DNA of 64,000 nt. It comes from Saccharomycopsis crataegensis. Lineage: Eukaryota; Ascomycota; Saccharomycetes; Ascoideales; Saccharomycopsidaceae. The stretch spans positions 992,001 to 1,056,000 of the forward strand of contig NW_027043838.1 of assembly GCF_037102585.1 (NCBI RefSeq), given 5' to 3'. Both the position numbers and the translations under genes were made by a program. Below are positions 21,418 to 31,737 of this stretch, one piece after another (position 1 is the first letter of the stretch; each line of letters begins with the position of its first letter). Below the pieces are notes generated by a model, which saw nothing but the letters and a program-made list of their open reading frames with translations, did not search any database and was not told where the DNA came from.

Positions 21418-22872
21418 TTTTTTTTCCTGTATCTTTATAAATAATCAATTTATGATAGATTTTTTACACCCATTGTTGTGCAGATGTTAGGATTGTTGTC
21501 AAAAACAACTATATTGAGAGTTGCTTTTCAAGGGTGTATTTTTTTTTTTGGTGTCCAGTTTTTACCCGACCCGCTGATTAAACATGATGACAATATATTC
21601 GGAACTCAATTTGGCTTATAGAAACAATTTCAGAAGATGATCGTCCCTGTTGCGATTCTGAAGGGGATAGAAAGGAAAATAAGGAAGTTCAAGATCTGAT
21701 TTTGTCGTAAAGTAAAGAATTGTGAACCACAAAAGACACATGCATGTCAGCATATAACCGCACTCCAACATGGCTGTAATATTAGTATTTGATTTTACCA
21801 AAAAATAGGGTTTTGGAAGCTAAGGATAGATGGGATGAATTGGATTGTCTTCGTATAATAGATTTTTGCCGAGATGCTCCTTATTTTGAGCTCGAAAGCT
21901 TCGTGACGGGTCCCAACTCGAAGTCAATAATTTTGGTTGAAAATCTTACTGCACATTTTTCTTTTATTCTCTGAAAATAAAACAATACTATAAATGTTTC
22001 TAAGTATTCGAGGAGTCTTCAAAATCAGCTGGATCAACGTATGATGTATGATTGGTCATTTTTAGAGAGTATCGTAATAAATGTGAATTCCAGTGCATAT
22101 TTTGCTTTCTCACTAAATCGAGGTGGTATGTTATATTCGCGCATATATAGCAGGATTACAAAGCCGGGCCAAAATAGAAAGAATATACTTAATATTAGAA
22201 CGATGTGTGAATTTATTTCATGAATTAGTGGAAAAGAGAAATATGGACGAAAGTTTGCACAAAAAATTGAGAAGACTGATAAATAAAAAATTCAAAAATA
22301 ATAAAAATAAAAACCCTATTAAATTTCACGAGTAATAAATAACAGACAAAAGAGAAACAGTGAACATAAAAGTACTAAAAATATATATAAACGTTGAAAT
22401 AAAAATGAGAATAAAAAACAAGTGTACAATTTTACAATAGGGAAAATACTCCGTCTTTTGATTGAGAGCTTCAATAGCTTGTTGGAACTAAGATGTGAAA
22501 GGACCAAAAGACAATAACATGTTTGAAGGAATAATGAGGTCCAGTATTAAAAGAAGGCAGTGTATACTGCAAAATGGGCAGAAATATTCACAAATAACGA
22601 GAGACATATTTCTAGAATGATGAACTTAGCCTGAGAGAAATCGATAATAAAAAAATTATCTGAAAAATATAAGAATACGCTTCCAAAAATAGCGATAAAA
22701 AAATGATAAAAAAAATTCATGATAATGGTGATAATGACAACAATATGAGTGAAGTATTAAATGATAATGCCAATGCGCGGATCTAAACAATAATAATAAT
22801 AATGAAAAAGACACAAAAAAAACCTCAATTTTAAGCTTTGAATACAGCTCAAACTCTAACAAACCGAAAAAT
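21418..22872. other. Long AT-rich gap between SFP1 3' end and SEI1 promoter
   Basis: About 1.45 kb, very AT-rich. ORFs of 60-70 codons (21789-22335) overlap one another in different frames and show no domain. The right half is A-rich on the plus strand and is probably 3' flank of SFP1. No RNA gene could be supported; a C/D-box-like pair near 22616-22660 is too closely spaced. Confidence 0.5.
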
Positions 22873-24510
22873 TTAATGTGTACTATGACCTCTATGATAC
22901 TTCAAACCATTCAAGTTCTTGTACCGCTTACCACATACCTCACATCTAAAAGGTTTATCCTTCTCCAAGTTGAAACTACCATCAGGATATGGTTGGTTAC
23001 TTTCAGGATCAATAACACTGAATGTACCATCAGGGTTTTCAAATAATTTTTGGTTTTGGTGTCCGTGAGCTTTATGATATTTCAAACCGTTCTGGTTCTT
23101 ATAAGTCTTATCACACCCAATGACTGGACATTTGAAAGGACGATTTTCTCCATCCACATAAAGGTGACGGGCTGGATCGTCAATACAGATCTCTTCATCC
23201 TCATCCTTTTTGATATTTTTATTTGACGAATGATCACCATTAGGTTTTATACCAGATGTCTGGAGATCGATATCAGTTTGATTGGCATTATTATTGGAAT
23301 TATTGTTCATGTTCATGTTTTGATTATTCTGAGAAAATTGATTGGAAAGATTATTTGAAAGATTAGATGAGTTGAGCTGATAATTTCCAAATTGATGAAT
23401 GTTATTGTTATTATTATTGCTGTTATTGTTATCCTTCATGAGAACATTATTCACATTGGAGCCATCCTGAATATTATTCAATTGGTGGCCCAACGAGCCA
23501 TTAAAGGTGAAAAGAGAATTCGAGTTGTTGGGTTGCTGCATTTGGTTAATATCTAGATTATTAGCATTACCAAGAAGATTATTATCAAGGTTCATCACCC
23601 CGTTATTCACCTGTATACCACTGCCATTATTATGATTGTTGTTGTTGGCATTATTTGACAAGAAAACTTCATTGGTAGATACTGCCTCCATGAGATCGTT
23701 AGAGCGTTTTAAATTCTTGCTATTATTAGAAGTCACTTGACCATCCCCATTGACTACCAAGTCATTCAGAGGAGGGGAAATTGATATATGAGCTTCTTCA
23801 TAATGTTTTAATAAATCGTGTAAAGTCGGTAGTATGTCACCACAACAGCTGTAATCTTTGCAGTAGTCCGCCTCAAGGTTCGGCAAATAATTGACGGGCG
23901 GAGGCGACATGGTCATCATTAAATCCTGGTTCATATTCAACATTGCATTGTTTTGGTTATTGTTTAAGTTGCCTAATATATTGAAAGTCGGATTATTTTG
24001 ATTATTATTTTGATTGGATGGATTACCATTGCTATTAAGCACGCCGTTATGGTGGAATAACACTTCATCTTTAAGCCAGCTACCAATAGTCAAGGAACCG
24101 AAGGAGACACCACCCATCCCCTGAGTATGGGCAATACTTTCTCTCCTGAGCCTTGGATTATTCAAAAATTGATTAATGTTATTGATATTGTTATTGTTGT
24201 GGTTGGCATTGGTATTACTGTTCACATTGCTACTCATGTTGTTATTGTTGTTGGTATTATTGGTATTCTGCGACTGCTGCTGACCTCTATATCCAAAGGG
24301 AGAAGATCTCTGATAGGCAATATCAATCGGTGCCGTCATCTGGTTTCCAAAATCAAAATCATTATTGTTGTTGTTGACGTTCATCGCGGATGAGCTGTTG
24401 TGGTTGAAGGAGGGAGGGTCGTTTGCCATTGCAGTATCGAAATCAAAGTCAAACATTTCGGTGTCGCCAGTGGCACCTGGATGAATGTTGACAGAAAACT
24501 CAGAGTTCAT
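22873..24510 (-). CDS. SFP1: Zinc-finger transcription factor Sfp1
   Basis: The 545-residue protein is Asn-rich through most of its length. It ends in two C2H2 fingers: CPVIGCDKTYKNQNGLKYHKAH at about residues 460-482 and CEVCGKRYKNLNGLKYHRGH at about 521-541. A spacer carrying GTFSVIDPESNQPYPDG lies between them. A degenerate third finger (YCKDYSCCGDILPTLHDLLKH) lies near residues 217-238. This split arrangement at the C-terminus is characteristic of Sfp1, the TORC1- and PKA-responsive activator of ribosomal protein and ribosome-biogenesis genes. The acidic N-terminal segment MFDFDFDTAM may be an activation region. S. cerevisiae Sfp1 is 683 residues. It shares a divergent promoter with SET9. 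Confidence 0.9.
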   Translation of the reverse strand: MNSEFSVNIHPGATGDTEMFDFDFDTAMANDPPSFNHNSSSAMNVNNNNNDFDFGNQMTAPIDIAYQRSSPFGYRGQQQSQNTNNTNNNNNMSSNVNSNTNANHNNNNINNINQFLNNPRLRRESIAHTQGMGGVSFGSLTIGSWLKDEVLFHHNGVLNSNGNPSNQNNNQNNPTFNILGNLNNNQNNAMLNMNQDLMMTMSPPPVNYLPNLEADYCKDYSCCGDILPTLHDLLKHYEEAHISISPPLNDLVVNGDGQVTSNNSKNLKRSNDLMEAVSTNEVFLSNNANNNNHNNGSGIQVNNGVMNLDNNLLGNANNLDINQMQQPNNSNSLFTFNGSLGHQLNNIQDGSNVNNVLMKDNNNSNNNNNNIHQFGNYQLNSSNLSNNLSNQFSQNNQNMNMNNNSNNNANQTDIDLQTSGIKPNGDHSSNKNIKKDEDEEICIDDPARHLYVDGENRPFKCPVIGCDKTYKNQNGLKYHKAHGHQNQKLFENPDGTFSVIDPESNQPYPDGSFNLEKDKPFRCEVCGKRYKNLNGLKYHRGHSTH

Positions 24511-25183
24511 GATTGAAATGACAATAAGAAAATATTAATAATGTAAAAAAACAAAAACAATTAGGCAAATAATAATATAATAATATTCGCTCTCCTCCAA
24601 ATTGAAATTTCCAAGTAATTGAGGAACAGGGGTAGAAAAGTCAATAAATTTCCGTTCAAACCGATGGACGCCTTACTCAAGTATATTCTATGTTTGGGGC
24701 CCGAATATATTAGAAATATTGGGTGTCTAATAGATATAAGGGAGGAATTGATTGTTTGTCCTAACCAATGCTGGTGGAGGTTTTTTGGATTGTTAGGGCT
24801 GCTCACCTGTTTGTAATCAGGCGGAATTTCTTTTGCTGGAGGAAAAAGAAGAAAAGTTTTGGGGGGTCTCTGATGGATGGCCAACAAACAGAGGGTATTT
24901 CCGTTACCCGCACATACATGAGGGTAATTGTTTCATTACGTAATTGCCACTGTTTGTGTTGTATAATGTCTTATGTCAGCAGGTCATGTGAATGGATTAC
25001 CGATGGATTACATAAAATGTCGCGCTCTATTAGGTAATCACTGAAAAAAACAAAACAAAAAAAAGCTTGGATGACTTTTTTGGGAAACATAAACAAATGG
25101 TGGTCATACAAAGGCGTTTGATTGTGTTCTAACAACGGGACATCACTTCTGGCCGAATTTGTTACAGTGATATTGTCTGAAGT
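24511..25183. promoter_or_regulatory. Divergent promoter region of SFP1 and SET9
   Basis: The two genes point away from each other across about 670 bp. The region has A-tracts near 25045-25060 and short ORFs without features. I see no site I can assign to a named factor. Confidence 0.5.
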
Positions 25184-28100
25184 ATGACTTCGACCCTAAC
25201 ATGGTTCGAATTGGCAGAATTCGATGATTTTCTTACTGCCTCGGTAGTTGACCCCATTTATTATTGGGCAACTATCAGAAAGGCATATCATCAAACTAAC
25301 TTCAAGGCCGATAAAACATTGTCAACAAAGGAAGCTTTGGCCTTGATTAGAAATCATCTAGTTTTCCCAACTGGTGAAGAGGCCACTTTGGCAACGGCAA
25401 AAAGACTCAACTTCTTGATGGAAGATTTCATGAAAATGGGGAAGGTGCGAAACTTCTTGAGAAGGTACCCCGAAGAATCCAAGATTCGGGAATTTAATAG
25501 GCATGCCAAAAGATACTTTCAACTTTTTCAAAAGGATTGCGGGTTTGATGTTTGTACCACTGACAGATATTTGAGTAAATCCGGGAACCTAGAGGCTTGT
25601 GTGATTGCCAAAAGAGTGTATGAACCCAATGAAGAAATTAAGTACCTTTTTGGCTGCCTTGCACAATTGGATGAGGAAGAAATCAATAATTTCGATCAAA
25701 ATGATTTCAGTATCATTAATATCAGCTCCAAAAATACCCCTTGTCTTATGTTGGGTCCAACAAGATTTGTCAACCATGACTGTAATGGCAATGCTAAATT
25801 TTGGTCCAATAAATCCGGGATGACCATTGTAAGTGTCAGAAGAATTTTGGTCGGAGAAGAAATTACTGTTACTTATGCTGCGAACTACTTTGGTAAAAAA
25901 AATAAAGATTGTTTATGTGCCACTTGTGAAAGAGATGGCCTTGGTGGGTTTGCACCTAAACAAGATAACGCGGAACAGCCGCAGATTGTGGAGGATGGAA
26001 GCGCAGATGAAAATGATAAAAAAGTAATAGAAGATGTCCTCAGTGATGAGGAAAATAAGGAAGATCAAAAAAATCGTTTCTCAACGCCTGAATCAGATAT
26101 GGCAGACGGCACTATGTATGAACTTGTTTCAAGTGGAAGCGATTCTGAAGGTGAACTTTTAAGTGATGATGAATCAGATATAGAATGTATTGATGATCCT
26201 ACAGGTGTTTCCGACTTATTACAAGTCCCTATCAGCTCTTCTACTGCTGATAGTGATGGCCAAAAGGAGGGCTCTCGTACTGGAGATCTCGGCTCTAGTA
26301 CAAAATCTAATGGTGGAAATTTTTCTTCTATCGTCAATAGAGGTGGCGACACATCTAAAGAAAAAAGCTCTGCTCCGCCAGAATCTGCTACATATGATGC
26401 TGGGGAAAAGTCAAAGGGTAAGAAGGGATCAGTGTATGGTGGCAGATTGCGACCAAGGAACAAAGTCAATAAAAAGAAAAAGGTTTTACAAACCATCGAC
26501 TTGTTCCGGATCGATGACTCTCCTGATTCCTTTAAAACAAACCTCCAAACGTCTAAAGATAGTTATGCATCAAATTTCTCCGAATTCTCTCAAAGAAAAA
26601 TATTCAAAACCTTTCAAAGACTTTACAATAAACGTTATTATGATGCTAAATTTCAGCTGGAGCATGACATTTATGATTGTCAAAATTGTGGTTGCTACTT
26701 CGAATATGATCCCAGTACTTTTGAAGCCATGAACTATGAAATACACCCATCCATGCATGCTGCTAATGGGGATGCCAACAAGTCTTCTATCAACAATTTG
26801 TATTGCCCAAAATGTTTGAGACATTTTAAGATTTTCAAATTAGCGTGGCCTTTAACTAAAGTAGATTTGACGATAAGCAACCGAATGGAAAGCATCAGAC
26901 AATTTTTAACTTTTTGGCCAGCAAAGAGAAAACCGGTTGATTTGATTCCAGAACTGAATAAGCATCGCAAACTTGATGGAGATGGGAACTTGGAAGTAGA
27001 AGATAAGGTGAAGGTAGACGAGTTGGATCCTCCTCTGAGCAATGGTGACAAAAATGCAGGCAAAGTCAGTTACCGTTATTACAAAGGAAAGCTCGTTGAA
27101 ATTTCGGGAGAAAACAATGTAAAAGATCCAGAACGTCTAAAATTGGGCAGTGTCACTTCTGTCTTGAGTGATATAAAGGATTTGAAATTAACTCTTAAAA
27201 CGAATTCACCAAACTCTGGGACTAACTTGAAATCAGATATTCCTTTGAAAGTTCATAGATTGAGAGAGTCTTATATCAAGAAGTTAAACGAAGAGTGGAT
27301 TGTACTTTTTCAAGCTTATGAGGCTTTTGTCAAAGAACAAATAGCGGAGCTTATTGAGAAAAATCCCCATATTTTAAAGACCTCGTTCTTCAAGAATTCC
27401 AAGCAGGTCTCGGCTGGATCTTGGAGATCTTCTATGACACCAGTATTCAAAAATTCATCCAGATCTGGCTCAAACCTCGCGCTTAGAACACAGGAAAAGG
27501 GACCAAAACTAAAACCACGGAGCTTACCATCAACCTCAACCAAAGCAACAAGAAGAAAAGCTAGTGTGGCTGATATTGCCAACCATATTAAATCAAGAGC
27601 TACAAGACAGAGGGAAAAGACCAATACGACTTCTAAAAGAGGTAAATACGTATCGGACTCGGATGATGCTCTTCAAGACGTTGCACTTGGGGATCATGGG
27701 ACTACTGAGATTTCCTCTAGATTGAGGGACAACTCTCGAAGACCGGTAAAAGGCGACCAACTGTCGTACTTCAAAAAGCCTAGACTTGACAAATCTAATT
27801 CAACTTCTTCGGCTCTGAAAACTGCTAAGAATCAAAAGGTTTCTATGAGAGATTTGATTTTAAAGTACAAGAAAAATGGTGTTGAAGAAAACCAGGTGAA
27901 GTATTATAGATCGAAGAGCGAAAGAATTTCTCAATCCTCTCAAAGCTCTTCTGAAAGAACAAAAGCCAAGCAGCCTACTCTGAAACTTTTTGCTCCAAAA
28001 GAAACAAAGCAACCTAATGCAGTAAAATCGCTTGCTTCTAATTTGGGCTCAAGTTATTATGAAAAATACCAATCAAAACCAAAACCAAAACCAAACATGC

Positions 28101-28504
28101 CAATGTCAGCACCAATGCCAACGGTTAGATCTGGGCCTATATTAGATCCAAGAAAGAGAAGAAGACCGATTGCTCAAGAACCTAGAACTGTGGGTGAACC
28201 AGAAAAGAAAACTAGAAGCCTGCCAAGGGATTACAAGAAGATAACTTCTGAAACTAGCCGTCCCAAATCCAATAGTGACAAGTCTTTGGTTAAAAAGACG
28301 AATAATAATGGTCTTTTTGTTGAAGATGGCATTGCAGGAGATTCTGATGAGCTGGAAATTGTTGAGTATGGCACTTCTGCCTCAGTAGCAGCTGATGGAT
28401 ACGAGTCATCTTCGGATGAAAATGGAAAATACAATGTTTCGATGAAGAAGATTGATGATCTTCAAATTGCTGGTAAAGCCTTTGAGTACTTTGAAATCGA
28501 TTGA
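25184..28504 (+). CDS. SET9: SET9-type histone H4-K20 methyltransferase
   Basis: The N-terminal 250 residues match the Set9/Suv4-20 family. The opening LTWFELAEFDDFLTASVVD and YYWATIRKAYHQ segments are typical. The SET core contains RFVNHDCNGNAKFW (about 193-206), GEEITVTYAANYF and a post-SET zinc cluster DCLCATCERDG (about 241-251). A second cysteine-rich patch (DCQNCGCYF, then YCPKCLRHF) lies at about residues 503-550. The rest, to residue 1106, is acidic and then basic Ser/Lys-rich, probably disordered. S. pombe Set9 methylates H4K20 and helps recruit Crb2 to DNA breaks. The protein is longer than most SET9 proteins because of the C-terminal tail. Confidence 0.85.
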   Translation: MTSTLTWFELAEFDDFLTASVVDPIYYWATIRKAYHQTNFKADKTLSTKEALALIRNHLVFPTGEEATLATAKRLNFLMEDFMKMGKVRNFLRRYPEESKIREFNRHAKRYFQLFQKDCGFDVCTTDRYLSKSGNLEACVIAKRVYEPNEEIKYLFGCLAQLDEEEINNFDQNDFSIINISSKNTPCLMLGPTRFVNHDCNGNAKFWSNKSGMTIVSVRRILVGEEITVTYAANYFGKKNKDCLCATCERDGLGGFAPKQDNAEQPQIVEDGSADENDKKVIEDVLSDEENKEDQKNRFSTPESDMADGTMYELVSSGSDSEGELLSDDESDIECIDDPTGVSDLLQVPISSSTADSDGQKEGSRTGDLGSSTKSNGGNFSSIVNRGGDTSKEKSSAPPESATYDAGEKSKGKKGSVYGGRLRPRNKVNKKKKVLQTIDLFRIDDSPDSFKTNLQTSKDSYASNFSEFSQRKIFKTFQRLYNKRYYDAKFQLEHDIYDCQNCGCYFEYDPSTFEAMNYEIHPSMHAANGDANKSSINNLYCPKCLRHFKIFKLAWPLTKVDLTISNRMESIRQFLTFWPAKRKPVDLIPELNKHRKLDGDGNLEVEDKVKVDELDPPLSNGDKNAGKVSYRYYKGKLVEISGENNVKDPERLKLGSVTSVLSDIKDLKLTLKTNSPNSGTNLKSDIPLKVHRLRESYIKKLNEEWIVLFQAYEAFVKEQIAELIEKNPHILKTSFFKNSKQVSAGSWRSSMTPVFKNSSRSGSNLALRTQEKGPKLKPRSLPSTSTKATRRKASVADIANHIKSRATRQREKTNTTSKRGKYVSDSDDALQDVALGDHGTTEISSRLRDNSRRPVKGDQLSYFKKPRLDKSNSTSSALKTAKNQKVSMRDLILKYKKNGVEENQVKYYRSKSERISQSSQSSSERTKAKQPTLKLFAPKETKQPNAVKSLASNLGSSYYEKYQSKPKPKPNMPMSAPMPTVRSGPILDPRKRRRPIAQEPRTVGEPEKKTRSLPRDYKKITSETSRPKSNSDKSLVKKTNNNGLFVEDGIAGDSDELEIVEYGTSASVAADGYESSSDENGKYNVSMKKIDDLQIAGKAFEYFEID

Positions 28505-28950
28505 TTTTACATTCTTCATTTATGTTCATTCACTAAGTAACATGTTTTCTATTAAGATCAATATCCTGTTTTTGTTTCATATTGCTTCTTTCACATTTGA
28601 TGTCCGACTGTATTTGTAATATAGATTATATTTTTATGTTTGTTCTTTTAGTTCTCATTCAGGTTTTTGAATACGGGTCAATTTATTGTTGTGATTATTT
28701 TAATTCTAGCAGATAACAATGTCTCATCCAGAAAAACTTATTCCTATTATTTGTTTGTTATAGTTTGTTCCATGATATTATTTGTATCCTTATTAATAAA
28801 CAACTTAATAATTAGTCAACGGACGGCCAAAACGGCTTTGCATAAAAAAAAATGCAGGAAAAAAAAAATTGAGGAGGGATTAGGTGCAGAAAATTTTGAG
28901 TAATCTTCCTTGAACTATCTACTTTGACTCTCATCTGAACAAACTAATAA
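28505..28950. other. Intergenic region SET9 to SUA5
   Basis: AT-rich 3' flank of SET9 and promoter of SUA5. A 78-codon ORF (28667-28903) contains one hydrophobic stretch and a Lys run but begins inside presumed 3' UTR. I do not call it. Confidence 0.45.
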
Positions 28951-28995
28951 AGGAAGCAGATAAGCCAGATCCCGATATCTACATTCTTTGAGTTT

Positions 28996-29118
28996 TTGCT
29001 ACCCTTTCCCTTTTTCAAAACGTTCCACGTTAAATCATTATCATCTATTATCCGTCAAAGGATAGTTAGTTTTTCGGTATCTCCATATACAAAAGATATC
29101 ACAAGACTATACCATAAG
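28996..29118 (+). other. In-frame, ATG-less upstream extension of SUA5 with mitochondrial presequence character
   Basis: The SUA5 frame stays open upstream of its first ATG back to a TAA at 28948. A TTG at 28996 would add 41 residues containing seven Lys/Arg and one Asp, with Phe/Ser/Ile-rich hydrophobic faces, as in a mitochondrial presequence. No ATG occurs in the extension. Translation from a near-cognate codon is inferred, by analogy with the UUG-started mitochondrial form of S. cerevisiae GRS1. Confidence 0.45.
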
Positions 29119-30288
29119 ATGGATACAGAAGTATTGAAAATTGATGTTACTTCTATCGAATATGCCGATAGGAATACAGAATCACCTAATATAAATGACC
29201 CTGTTACGGAGAGAAACCTCCAGAAAGCTGCCAAAATCATAACACAAGCTGGCGGTTTAGTGGGGTTCCCAACAGAGACAGTTTATGGACTTGGGGGTTC
29301 AGCAATCAACGATGAATCTACTGCAAACATTTTCAAGGCAAAAAACAGACCATCTGATAACCCATTAATCGTTCACATTTCCTCGATGAATCAATTGGAA
29401 AGAATTATTACTGCGAACACGAATAACCCATCTAAGGCGAAAATCCCAGAGATTTACAAACCGTTAATAGAAAAGTTTTGGCCTGGTCCGGTTAGTATCT
29501 TGATTCCTATCGATACCTCTATCAATGACAAAAACAATCCATATGTCTTATCTAAAAACGTTACCAATAACCTTGATACCGTTGCGATTAGGTTCCCATC
29601 GGACCCCGTGGCAAGGTCGTTGATCGCGTTATCTGATACCCCCATTGCTGCTCCAAGTGCAAACACTTCGACAAAACCTTCGCCAACCATGGCTTCGCAC
29701 GTATATCATGATCTCAAAGGCAAGATTCCATTAATCTTGGATGGTGGTAATTGTAATATTGGACTTGAGAGTACCGTCATTAATGGGTTAGTATCGCCTC
29801 CAACTTTGTTGAGACCTGGTGGGTTATCAATTAAGGAAATTAAAAAAGTTCCAGGTTTTGAGAACTTGGTCACTGAGCTTAATATCAAGAAAGATAGTAA
29901 TGAGCCAGTCAGAACACCGGGGATGAAGTATAAACACTATAGTCCAAATGCCATGGTATATTTAATTATCAATACCAAGCCGGAGCAAAATATCTTCAAA
30001 TCCGAAGCGATAGGAAAGTTAATCAATGCAAATGAGACTAGCAAGTCTGCCTTAGTTAGTGAGCTTGGGTTTGGGCAATTCAAGGAAAGTGATAATTTGA
30101 TTCTACGAGAATTGGGAACAACTGTGAAGGACATCCAGTTCAATATGTTTAGATTATTGAGAGAAATGGATCAGTTATCAGTGAAAAGGATCCTTCTTAT
30201 CGTCAACAACTCCACACTTGAAGACGAAGATGGCCTTGCAATTATAAATAGGCTAGGAAAAGCTGCTAGTGAGAAGGTCTACATATAG
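29119..30288 (+). CDS. SUA5: Threonylcarbamoyl-AMP synthase Sua5
   Basis: The 390-residue product from the ATG at 29119 has an N-terminal YrdC/Sua5 domain (about residues 35-240). It contains GLVGFPTETVYGLGG and KAKNRPSDNPLIVHI, the ATP/threonine/bicarbonate site, and later GLESTVING and LRPGG. A C-terminal Sua5 domain begins at TPGMKYKHYSPNA (about 265). The enzyme makes threonylcarbamoyl-AMP from Thr, CO2 and ATP. This is the first step of t6A37 formation in ANN-decoding tRNAs, for both cytosolic and mitochondrial pathways. The length is close to that of S. cerevisiae Sua5 (426). A longer form starting upstream is possible (see 28996-29118). Confidence 0.95.
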   Translation: MDTEVLKIDVTSIEYADRNTESPNINDPVTERNLQKAAKIITQAGGLVGFPTETVYGLGGSAINDESTANIFKAKNRPSDNPLIVHISSMNQLERIITANTNNPSKAKIPEIYKPLIEKFWPGPVSILIPIDTSINDKNNPYVLSKNVTNNLDTVAIRFPSDPVARSLIALSDTPIAAPSANTSTKPSPTMASHVYHDLKGKIPLILDGGNCNIGLESTVINGLVSPPTLLRPGGLSIKEIKKVPGFENLVTELNIKKDSNEPVRTPGMKYKHYSPNAMVYLIINTKPEQNIFKSEAIGKLINANETSKSALVSELGFGQFKESDNLILRELGTTVKDIQFNMFRLLREMDQLSVKRILLIVNNSTLEDEDGLAIINRLGKAASEKVYI

Positions 30289-30395
30289 TTTTCATTATTA
30301 TACTTTACAGATTAATGCTTTGACAATCACTAAGAGGATATTTTATTTGAAAAAACTATTGAAAATGTAAATATTGTTTACGATAGACAATTGAC

Positions 30396-31328
30396 TTAGT
30401 CAAACAAACCGAAACCCATGTCATCATCGGATTCATCTTCTTCTTCAGCTGGGGCTTCTTCAGCGGCAGCAGATTCAGAAGCAGCAGCAGCGACTGGGGC
30501 AGCAGCAGCGTAAGCGTCTGGGTTGGCAATTCTGTCCTTGATTTCTTCAGAACCTTCGAAGGTGTAGTCAGTAGCAACAGAGACAGCAAGAACATTCTTG
30601 TAGTGGTTGATGATACTGTGAGAAACAGATGGCAAGGTTGGGTAGTTGATAGCCAAAGAGATAGCAGCGATGTTGTTGATGGCAGAAACAAAGTGACCAA
30701 CCAATTCTTCATCAGTAATATCCAAGATAGAAGATGGGAAGATTTGACCATCATCGTAAACTTGTTGGACAGTCAAACCGAAAGTGAATGGAGAGATGTT
30801 CAACATGTTCAACAAGGTAGCTTCAGATTGACCGACCTTAGTACCAGCAACGACAACCTTAATGTCAGAAGTAATTTCAATGTTACCTCTGGTAATCTTA
30901 GTTGGGACACCAATAGCTTGGAAGAAAGAGGTCTTGGATGGATCGAAGGCAGTTTGTTGAGCTGGAATGACAACATCGACATCGGAGAAAGCACCGGCTC
31001 TGGCTGGGGCTTGGACCTTGTGGTTGACAATTTCATCTCTGATGGTCTTCAAGTCATCGTTAGTGAAAACGAAACCAATGTTACCTTTGACGTGAGACAA
31101 CAATTTTTCGAATTGTGGGAAGTCAGACAACAAACCTCTAACGGCAGTTCTGATCATGGTGTTCTTACCCATCAAAACGACGGCTCTACCACGGAGAGCC
31201 TTTCTAACTTCATGCATTTGTTGGGAAGAAACATTATCAACACCAACGATGAAGATAGATTTGTAGGTTTCCAATAATTCCTTTAACTTGGAAAAGTATT
31301 CGACTTTGCTTTCACGAGAACCTCCCAT
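30396..31328 (-). CDS. RPP0: 60S acidic ribosomal protein P0
   Basis: The 310-residue protein begins [20 protein letters not shown]. It contains the rRNA-binding L10 domain ([37 protein letters not shown]) and ends in the stalk consensus [16 protein letters not shown] shared with P1 and P2. It anchors the P-stalk that activates translational GTPases. The length matches S. cerevisiae (312). Codon use is strongly biased, with no CTG. The upstream region carries motifs typical of ribosomal protein genes outside the Saccharomyces lineage. Confidence 0.98.
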   Translation of the reverse strand: MGGSRESKVEYFSKLKELLETYKSIFIVGVDNVSSQQMHEVRKALRGRAVVLMGKNTMIRTAVRGLLSDFPQFEKLLSHVKGNIGFVFTNDDLKTIRDEIVNHKVQAPARAGAFSDVDVVIPAQQTAFDPSKTSFFQAIGVPTKITRGNIEITSDIKVVVAGTKVGQSEATLLNMLNISPFTFGLTVQQVYDDGQIFPSSILDITDEELVGHFVSAINNIAAISLAINYPTLPSVSHSIINHYKNVLAVSVATDYTFEGSEEIKDRIANPDAYAAAAPVAAAASESAAAEEAPAEEEDESDDDMGFGLFD

Positions 31329-31737
31329 TTCGACTCTTTTATAACTGAGGATAGGCTTTTTAAAGTTTTCTCTTCAATAAAGATGATGATCTTTCAAAGT
31401 TGTCTAGGTATATGGTTAAAACCTGAAAAATTATCAAAAGTTTTCTCCCTCCTCAGAATGTTGTCAGAGTGCGTTTAGATGTTTATTTCAGGGCTTAGTT
31501 ATCAGAGTGTTGCAAAAAAACACCTGCTGCGTGACCTGATATTGTACATGACTTACCACGTGCAATAACATAGGGCTTGTAAACCCACCATAGTATCATA
31601 GATACAACGTTATCTTTAATTTATTTATTATGATATCGCCCTCATTAAATTGAAAGTAGACTAAAAATAGAATATTTCAGTCCTTTTAAGTCTATATTAG
31701 GTGATTTTCGCAAAGTTTCCTGTAATTAAATGGTTGA
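31329..31737 (-). promoter_or_regulatory. RPP0 promoter with CACGTG and Tbf1-like AGGGCTT sites
   Basis: Upstream of RPP0 there is a CACGTG E-box (31557-31562, Cbf1-type). Two AGGGCTT motifs lie at 31490 and 31572, resembling Tbf1 sites. Tbf1 plus Cbf1 are the known ribosomal protein gene regulators in Candida. Site identity is by eye. Confidence 0.55.

Noticed and set aside
22616-22662. ATGATGA and CTGA boxes resembling a C/D snoRNA
   Set aside because: Boxes are only about 45 nt apart and no terminal stem pairs next to them.
26065-26496. 143-codon antisense ORF in SET9
   Set aside because: Shadow of the acidic Ser-rich SET9 linker; no conserved feature.
30603-31277. 224-codon ORF antisense to RPP0
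   Set aside because: Long antisense frames are common opposite strongly codon-biased ribosomal protein genes; the RPP0 reading is certain and no domain appears on this strand.
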